Source: Malachius bipustulatus
Lineage: Eukaryota > Arthropoda > Insecta > Coleoptera > Melyridae
DNA length: 64,000 bases
Direction: 5' to 3'
NCBI GenBank assembly: GCA_910589415.1
Contig: OU342631.1
Span: forward strand, 12,400,001 to 12,464,000
The notes below the pieces were generated by a model, which was not told the origin of the DNA, ran no database searches, and saw nothing but the letters and a program-made list of their open reading frames with translations. Each line of letters starts with the position of its first letter. The first letter of the stretch is position 1. Positions 57,401 through 64,000 of the stretch are shown piece by piece. Made by a program: the position numbers and the translations under genes.

Positions 57401-60400
57401 CAGTACAAGGGGGTGCATCTATTCTCTTAAACACACACAATCTGATAGGGCAAAAGACTCATTGGAGACCATCGACTGCTGTGGCCAGCAACGTAAGTCG
57501 GAATGTGGCACAATGAATGTATGTGAATGGCACTAATTGACAGGGAAGAGAATGGTCTGTGTATTTTCTTGTGAGCCATTTTGTTATTTCAGTACAAAAT
57601 AAGTTCGGGAGCTCGCGGTTCTCCTTCTGTAATGAGTTATTCCGCAATCATAAGACTAGCCACCAACCCTAAAACACAGCGGCTAGAAAGTATCATATTT
57701 AGAGTAGGTACCGTAATTAGAGTAAAGTAGAATACAGTAGTAGAGCCGTCAGTCTGTGTTTCCAATCCTGTCTTAAGGATTTCCACCACCAAAATCAAAT
57801 CTACAAGGGTTAAAGATCAGTGCACTTGGTCCTACGCGACCAAGTTGCAACTCGATTTATGTAATTAAAATCAAATCACTGAACGTCAGACAACACCCCA
57901 TTTGGCAACCCTGCGATCTGAAAGTAAGAACTGAAATCTAGCCGGGGCAGCTGCAACAAACAACAGTGGTTGTAAAAGTGGAATGTGAATGGTTTAGAAA
58001 AGGTGTAATTAAATTCAAATACGAGCAGTAATATAGGTGTTATATGAATTTGTTTGTTTTATTTCTCTGTTTAATTAATCTCTGCGACCCCATCTTATGA
58101 ACTGAGGGTAAACTACGAAGAAGGACGAGACAACGAAGGGTTCCAAATTCCTAGAGATCACATGGCCAGGGGGGTGGGCGGTTACAACGACTACATCGCT
58201 CGAGTTTATCACTTAAATCATATCATACTCAGAGGTGTATTATAATGTAGTTTGCGTAAATAAGGTTGGTGTTAAAATGTTTTCATCTATGACTTCATGG
58301 TCACCTTAGCTGAAACAATCCATATGTAAATAATTGAAAAAATCCCCAGAAGGCATGTTTGAAGAGTCTGATCGATCAGAAATTAAAATTTAAAACCCAT
58401 CTAAAAAAACATTGTAGGTACAGTAGCAGTTTAAAATTTATGTATAGCGAATATCGATGTATACTTATGTCAGTGTGGGTAGATTTCAAGACAGATATAG
58501 ATAATGATTGCAGGAATCTTTTTTCACACCGAGGTTTCATGAACATTAAAGGAGGGACTTGGAAGTTGAGTATCCTGTGGGCCAGGCTAAGAAAGCTTTG
58601 TTCCCTCCCTCCTATGTAGGATTCCTTGAAGAGACATATGCATTAAAGAACTTACATTTTCATCTAAATATAGAAGCGCTTTGATTATAGGTAAAGTGAT
58701 CACAGACGGATAGTTATCAATATCGTGTAACTCTTCTTGCCTTGTCTGTCTCAAAACACTATGTAGACGTTTCATATCAATATCTGATTGTTCAAAAATC
58801 GTCCTTAACGCTTTCAGAAGCTTATGCTTAATTTTTGGTATTTTTTCTATTGGAACGTTACTTAAATCCAGATACATCATCGATCCTGGAGGATAAACTG
58901 CAGAACCATAAATCTGTAAAAAAACATCTGTTACTACATTTTCTGATTTTAATTTCTACCTAAGCATGTTGTGTCTATACTTACACTAGATGCGTAAGGG
59001 TCAGGTATATCAACGAATATTTTTCTCAGAGGTGCACTAGCTGTATCTGTGAGATACCCCAAGAGAGTAGAAAGTCCAAAAGTACTATATCTGTCTTTTA
59101 ATGGAGGCCCTCGAAAAGAAATAATAAATTTTCCATCTTTCTCTTCATCAGCTGGATACTTCACAGTAATCGTACTCGATGACTCCAACGGGAAGATGGG
59201 ATCTTGCCAGAGTCGTTGGAATGGCGCTCTGTTGCTCTGAAAATAACTTATAGGCTAAAGGTATACATATTTATGTCTTATTAACATTAAAATACTTGTG
59301 TCGTAACTATTTTGTCTTCAAGTTCCTGCAGAGATCGAAAAACTTCTTGATGATTAATCTGACCTACTATTATGATCTTTAAATTTTCAGGTCTGTAGTA
59401 CTTTTGATGGTATTGCTTCACCTATAATGATTAGAGCTGTTTTTTTTTTTAAGAAGAAGCTAATTTTATTTTTAAACCTTTCTGTTGTCTGTAGATTCCC
59501 TCAGATTCTTCATAACTCCCCCAAATTGCGAATGAAGCTGAGGTTTGTCGGGGTAAAACATTCGACGCAACGCCACGTCGATGCGGTTTTCAGCGAGGTT
59601 TTCACAACATTGTAGTTCAGAATAAATGCCACCCGAATCTTTACCATCACCCGTGATGTGGTGTACTTCTGTTAAGAAGGCTTCGTCCTGTAAAATCGTA
59701 ATTTGACTGATTGAAAATTTTGGGTTGAGCTCACTTACTGTTAGAGTTGGATATAGAATATGGTCAAGGAAAATGGGGAGAAGCGTTAAGAATCCTTCAC
59801 TCCCAACTGTCTTCACAAGGTAGACAGTACAGTCGTCGGAGGTATAAGCGTATGTACCTCGAGAGAAACATTTTTTGGCTAGTAAATGCAATACGCCTTG
59901 GTAAGGGTATTTTTCGCTTCCCATGAAAATCAAATGTTCTAATGCACGTGGGAGTCCATCATCGTCTAATGCTTCAGTTGCTAAAATAATTTTATGTTAA
60001 TTACAATCCGTAAGATGCTTTCAGTTATTACAGAAATAATTAATTAATTACCTACTCGTGTTTTGCGATATGTTTCTCTGTAAAAAGTTTAATAAAAAAT
60101 AAGTAAATTGAAATAAAATCATTCGAATTTTAAATAATATTATGACTGATGGGTTTTGAAATAAGAAAGAACCTTCCGGTATAACATCAGGAAGTTATTG
60201 AGTCAGAAAATTTTCGATGTGGATTCCGATTAAGAATTTTTTGCTAAGTTTCAAGAAACATTTTCAGGAGTTTCTTTTATTAAAAAAATCGCCATGTATT
60301 TTAGAAAGCAATAGTAACATTTATTATTCGTAAAAAAAGTAATGACTCACCTACAAGAAAATCTCCGCTCACCATGGGACCTTCCTCATCTGCGATAACT

Positions 60401-60504
60401 ACAACCAGTCCAGTCTTATCGGACGTGTATTTTGAGATCGTAATCAAGTCGAAAGCAACCTCTTGGTGCGTTAATTTGAAAGAAAAATTCTCATCAAGTG
60501 ACAT
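54463..60504 (-). CDS. M16C metalloprotease paralogue, probably inactive (copy B)
   Basis: Twelve exons: 60504-60351, 59980-59739, 59687-59478, 59421-59296, 59236-58985, 58913-58656, 56459-56040, 55977-55572, 55521-55278, 55217-55031, 54974-54673 and 54619-54463; 2958 nt, 985 residues plus stop, no interruption. Seven exons have exactly the lengths of their copy A equivalents and all intron phases agree. The zinc motif reads R63-ALE-H67 (LPRALEHLIFMGSEKYPY): the first His ligand is Arg. Glu156 (IYSELQ) is kept. In the C-terminal pair, Arg is replaced by Glu841 while Tyr847 stays (EGKGYAYG). The stretch NAWTDIDHT of copy A has become YAYTSDDCT. This pattern suggests a pseudoenzyme under selection for fold, not a pseudogene. 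Codon use is more AT-rich than copy A. Intron 6 is 2.2 kb and hosts other sequence. Confidence 0.9.
56645..57132 (+). CDS. Possible nested two-exon frame in intron 6 of copy B, unknown
   Basis: On the opposite strand to the host gene, a frame starts ATGAGTAAGAGACAG and reads MSKRQLRNQAIASSMPVVKK, then a Lys-rich and a Pro-rich part. A donor (ACAG|GTGAAA, exon end 56909) and acceptor (TTTTGTCACAG, exon start 57005) would join it in phase to a second exon (TRSTNLPGPVCMVATFLKLK) ending at TAA 57130-57132, 130 residues in all. No family is recognised. It may be the start of a decayed retroelement gag-like frame or chance. Confidence 0.2.
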
Positions 60505-60509
60505 TTTGT

Positions 60510-61120
60510 TTGAATTTTGTGGTAACTTTTATGGAATTCCGAGAGAGCAGGTTCAGTACTGAGGTCTGAAATATTAGAATGAATTGTTTGTGTGGAAGGT
60601 AGATCGATTTTTCAGTAACGAAATAGGACAAGGTTTATTATAATGTTTACATTCGTTTCGGGAAGAGGAGAACACAGAGCTTAGGTACAAGTGTCCTGGA
60701 ATCTTGCCCTTTCTCAAATAATTTAAATACTTCTTTTATCGTAGAGTTGAGGCCAAAAGTAACTTTACACTGATTAAATGTTACTGCTTTTTCAGTTTCC
60801 GATATAGGTATGTACCTACCTACTTTGTATGTAGATGGAAAAGTTGTTTGTGAAAAATTACATCTCAGTAATGTTTTCTCTCTCTAATCAATGAGGAAGA
60901 TAAGTCTTCAAGAAGTCATGCACGGTTATAATAATAATTTATTGCTTTTCTTAGAACTTGTTTTCTTAATTTGGATGATTCATGAAAAGCTGCTAACACT
61001 GTTTCCTGTTCCTTAACTATTTGACAACGAGATTCATTTTAATTTTCCCGCTTTTTTAACAGTTTCAAAAACATTTAACAAACAAGAACAAACATTTCAG
61101 AGCACCTTTAATTATTGTAG
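60510..61120. other. Region upstream of protease copy B
   Basis: The promoter of copy B should lie here. No box or repeat is assigned with confidence. Confidence 0.35.
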
Positions 61121-61199
61121 GTACAGGGTGGTCCCTCACATATACCCCCGAAAGAGAGGTTTATTTTAAAGATAAAAAATTGGAACCGTGAGGATTCTT

Positions 61200-61752
61200 A
61201 TAATTAATAGGGCCATAGAATGGCGTAATCAGTTTTTAGTTATTTTTTTTTCGTTCGGCCATTATCGGCAAAAATAACTGTAAATTGATGATAGAGTGAT
61301 CAAAATAAATTCGATTTTTCTTCAATACATCGGTAGAAATCGATTAATAATATCAAAATTGCTGAAAAGAAATATCAAAAACCAATTACAAGGCATTAAT
61401 TAATTAAAATACCCAAAATATGAAAATTACAGGTAGAATGATTGATGGTAGTAATAAAAATGCCCAATAATTTGAAGAGGGTAGTTACCTACTATTTCTA
61501 AGTAAACACATGTCAGAATATCCCTGGAGGTCAATGGCATAGCTGCTTAAGATTTATGATAGGTACCTGCCCTCTTCAGATTATTGGTCACTTTTATTAC
61601 TACTATACATATATCAATCATCCTACCTGTCATTTTCATATTTTATGTATTTTATTTAATTAAAGCCTCGTAATTAGTTTTTTTAAATTTCTTTTCAGCG
61701 ATCTTGACTTTATTTGTCGAATTCTACGGATTACGCCATTATTTTATGGTCC
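61200..61752. repeat. 0.55-kb imperfect foldback
   Basis: AGGGCCATAGAATGGCGTAA near 61208 is answered by TTACGCCATTATTTTATGGT near 61732. Inner pairs include TACAGGTAGAATGATTGAT against ATCAATCATCCTACCTGT and GAAGAGGGTAGTTACCT against TAGGTACCTGCCCTCTTC. A CAGGGTG word precedes the left arm at 61124. Confidence 0.65.
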
Positions 61753-62084
61753 TATATTGATCGAGGGGGTGGACATACTTAATGGACGACATATCAGCAG
61801 TACTAATATATATAGACTCGTATTCTGATCATATTCATTACCTACGTCGTAGGTATTTAAAATGGAAATTGTAATTTTTACGTAAAGTGCTTATTAAAAA
61901 ATATATGAGAGTATTATGTGCCATGAGTTATAGTCGAAAGTTTATTGTACAAAATTTATTTATACTGACCTTGCTTTCTCGTAAATATCTTGTAATAATG
62001 GTTGAAATTGCCTAATCGGTTTTATTGTTAAAAACTCACACATAGCTAACGATAAAACAAGTAGGTATGACTCTGAAAACGAAA

Positions 62085-62396
62085 TTATCAGTTGTCAATT
62101 TTTGCATTAATTTATACATATTTGTAATTTGTGTACAACTTTCCAATAAAATGTTTTTTACAAACAAGTGTTTGTTATTGTTTTAATTTTAAATACCTAC
62201 TTTTTATGAATTAACACCAGTTATATTCAAAAAGAGACCTTAATTCTTTATTTTCAAATAAACAAAAATTGTTCATGTAACAAATTACGTCGATTCTGTG
62301 GTTCCTTCATCCTCATTGCACCTACAAAGTGTGAGATCTGACATCAATGCTGAGATTTCATGTGACCTTGGCAGTCTATTTAGAAATAAATCCACG
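62085..62396 (-). repeat. End fragment of the Tc1/mariner-type transposon at 39.6 kb
   Basis: Reverse complement of 39601-39925 in several blocks: GACCTTAATTCTTTATTTTC, TCATCCTCATTGCACCTACA, CATGTGACCTTGG-like, and the end TTTAGAAATAAATCCACG before TA. Transposase parts are absent. Confidence 0.7.
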
Positions 62397-62397
62397 T

Positions 62398-62800
62398 ATA
62401 GTAGGATTAACTTTAAAAAGTCAGATGTGACGTCTTACTAACCGTCCGAATTAATATTTTTAATTTCACCAGAAAATGTCAAACAGTTAATTGTCAAGTT
62501 GTGAACTGGCGTAATTATTGAATGAATCATTCAAAAAATGAATTGAACCGCTTACGTCAGTTTGAGAGCCACTGACAACTACATAAAATTTATTCACGTA
62601 ATGACATTCCATGCTCTGTGTTGTGCATTTAATTCTCATTCAAAACCAATGTTGACGTATACTTATTTATGCGGGATGGAGTGTTTAGACAAACTGGACG
62701 GATACTATAAAAACACGTACATGAAACAAAATAAATCGAACTATCAAAAGGATGTGTATTCTTAATCGATACGTATGACTTTTTAGACTTTATTGGACTA
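62398..62800 (+). repeat. Repeat shared with 25310-25735
   Basis: Directly follows the transposon end fragment. Block order is identical to 25310-25735, ending ACGTATGACTTTTTAGACTT in both. Confidence 0.75.
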
Positions 62801-62804
62801 TATA

Positions 62805-63145
62805 GGTAAAGTCTATTTTTTATTTAGATGGACTTGTCAAACAGCTGTCAAGTTGGTACCCTGTGCAATCTTTAAACAGTAATTTTCATATTGTCAGATG
62901 GTAGCCTGCTTTCTTGACCTTGGCAAAAAATTTACGTTGTGACTAAAGTAACGGCAACATTCCCCGATTCGTGTATAGGCTATGACGTCATCTGCAAAAC
63001 TTTTTTCCTTGTTGTAAGTTGCACTGTTATAAAACGCAAGTTAAAAACTTCAAGTTACTTTATTTTCTTCGAAAATAGTCCTTTTTTAGTAGTTATTCGT
63101 TTTTTGAGGATAAATTTAACTGTTGCTTGGATTGACTATATTAGT
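62805..63145 (+). repeat. 0.34-kb repeat, inverted relative to 27780-28130
   Basis: Follows without a gap. Contains AGATGGACTTGTCAAACAGC, CAGATGGTAGCCTGCTTTCT, GCTATGACGTCATCTGCAAA and TGTTGCTTGGATTGACTATA, all found reversed at 27780-28130. Confidence 0.8.
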
Positions 63146-63298
63146 TAGGGCCGCGGTGACAAAAATGCCTTGCAACTCCCAAACGGATGAAAAGCACGGT
63201 TTTGTATAGTTCGAGGGTCGTTCTCGAAATCCGTGTTGTCGAGTAGGGGTCTGGCGTTCGGCGTTGGGCGGCTATAGTATTTTTTCCGAATTTTGCCC

Positions 63299-64000
63299 AG
63301 CGGTTCCAAAAATTATTTCCCAAACGGATGAAAATTACTGGAGGGCATCTACGCAAACCCCCAATTACCGGAAAAATATTTTCATCCGATTTGATATTTG
63401 CAAAGAGCTCTTCCAGAAGCTCTAAAAAAAAATGGAAAAAAGGGGGGGGGGGGAATTTCCTCATTTGAACTTGAAATTTGGCAGGGAGATATAGTTCGTG
63501 TCTGAGAATATGTAAAAAAAAATTTTTTGCTCTATGTATCGCGATGGCTTTGTAACAATTTTCCAAAATTTAAATGGGCCAAATTTGATAAAGTAATTCC
63601 AAAATGGATGAAAATTTGCCCACAGGTTCTTTGATACCTACAGAACATCGAAAAATTATTTTCATCCAAATTTGTTGCGGTCGAGTCCAGATCATCCATA
63701 ATAATGCTCCGATATATTCATTAATACGGGAAACTGCAGGATCTGAAAGCATAATTTTGCCAGGCGCATTTTGGATGAAAACTTTTTTTTCTAATAACAT
63801 AAATAATAACCATTCATATCAGTCCGGTTGCATGCATGCGACTGATAATTTTTTTCATTTCGGAGTCTGGGTCAATTTAATTGTACTGCAGGCTACCGCA
63901 AGGATCAAATCGGATGAAAATATTTTTCCGGTAATTGGGGGTTTGCGTAGATGCCCTCCAGTAATTTTCATCCGTTTGGGAAATAATTTTTGGAACCGCT
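63299..64000. repeat. Inverted-repeat element running to the window end
   Basis: The left arm (63299-63398: AGCGGTTCCAAAAATTATTT, CTACGCAAACCCCCAATTAC) is the almost exact reverse complement of 63902-64000. The middle holds a run of 12 G at 63442-63453 and repeated GGATGAAAAT words. The right limit is not visible. Confidence 0.75.

Noticed and set aside
54463..60504. Copy B as a pseudogene
   Set aside because: All 12 exons join without stop or frameshift and keep the intron phases; only active-site residues have changed, so it is listed as CDS with probable loss of catalysis.
62562..62765. 67-codon ORF (FIHVMTFHALCCAFNSHSKP)
   Set aside because: Part of a dispersed repeat whose other copy at 25.5 kb is interrupted; the frame is not conserved.

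Overview
This is an AT-rich animal nuclear window, almost certainly from an insect. The basis is phase-consistent spliceosomal introns, single-exon nuclear genes for mitochondrial and coiled-coil proteins, an EF-hand plus nicotinamidase gene of the Drosophila Naam type, a C2H2 zinc-finger gene, and a very heavy load of TIR and foldback DNA elements. Frequent TAGGTACCTAC-like runs and ACACCCTGTAT-like boxes would fit several insect orders. I cannot name a species.

Layout. 1-17 kb: no convincing gene; a graveyard of foldback and TIR repeats, many ending in or carrying ACACCCTGTAT boxes, several nested. 17.19-21.89 kb (minus): copy A of an M16C metalloprotease (C05D11.1-like, presequence-protease relative), 12 exons, 998 codons, active site intact. 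22-28.5 kb: repeats, the last a MITE with paired GC boxes and CRE palindromes about 560 bp upstream of the next gene. 29.04-30.75 kb (plus): single-exon zinc-finger protein with about 14 fingers. 32.8-33.8 kb: a near-perfect 0.49-kb palindrome and a pogo-like MITE. 34.35-37.29 kb (plus): nicotinamidase with an EF-hand N-terminus; one coding exon is split by a 1.5-kb TA-flanked transposon that may now be spliced out as an intron. 38.5-41.56 kb: a pogo-like MITE and a dead Tc1/mariner-type transposon. 42.15-43.51 kb (minus): a UPF0449-like coiled-coil protein and mitochondrial ribosomal protein S26. 43.9-45.7 kb: nested TIR elements. 46.3-53.1 kb (plus): a TPD52 family gene with two candidate first exons. 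54.46-60.50 kb (minus): copy B of the M16C protease, with the same intron positions and phases and an open 985-codon frame, but with the first zinc-binding His and the C-terminal active-site Arg replaced. 60.5-64 kb: composite repeats.

The two most notable points are (1) an intact but apparently catalytically dead paralogue (copy B) of the active-looking M16C protease copy A, and (2) a transposon inside the nicotinamidase coding sequence for which a frame-preserving splice solution can be read directly. All gene models are read from sequence only; nothing was searched or aligned by computer.
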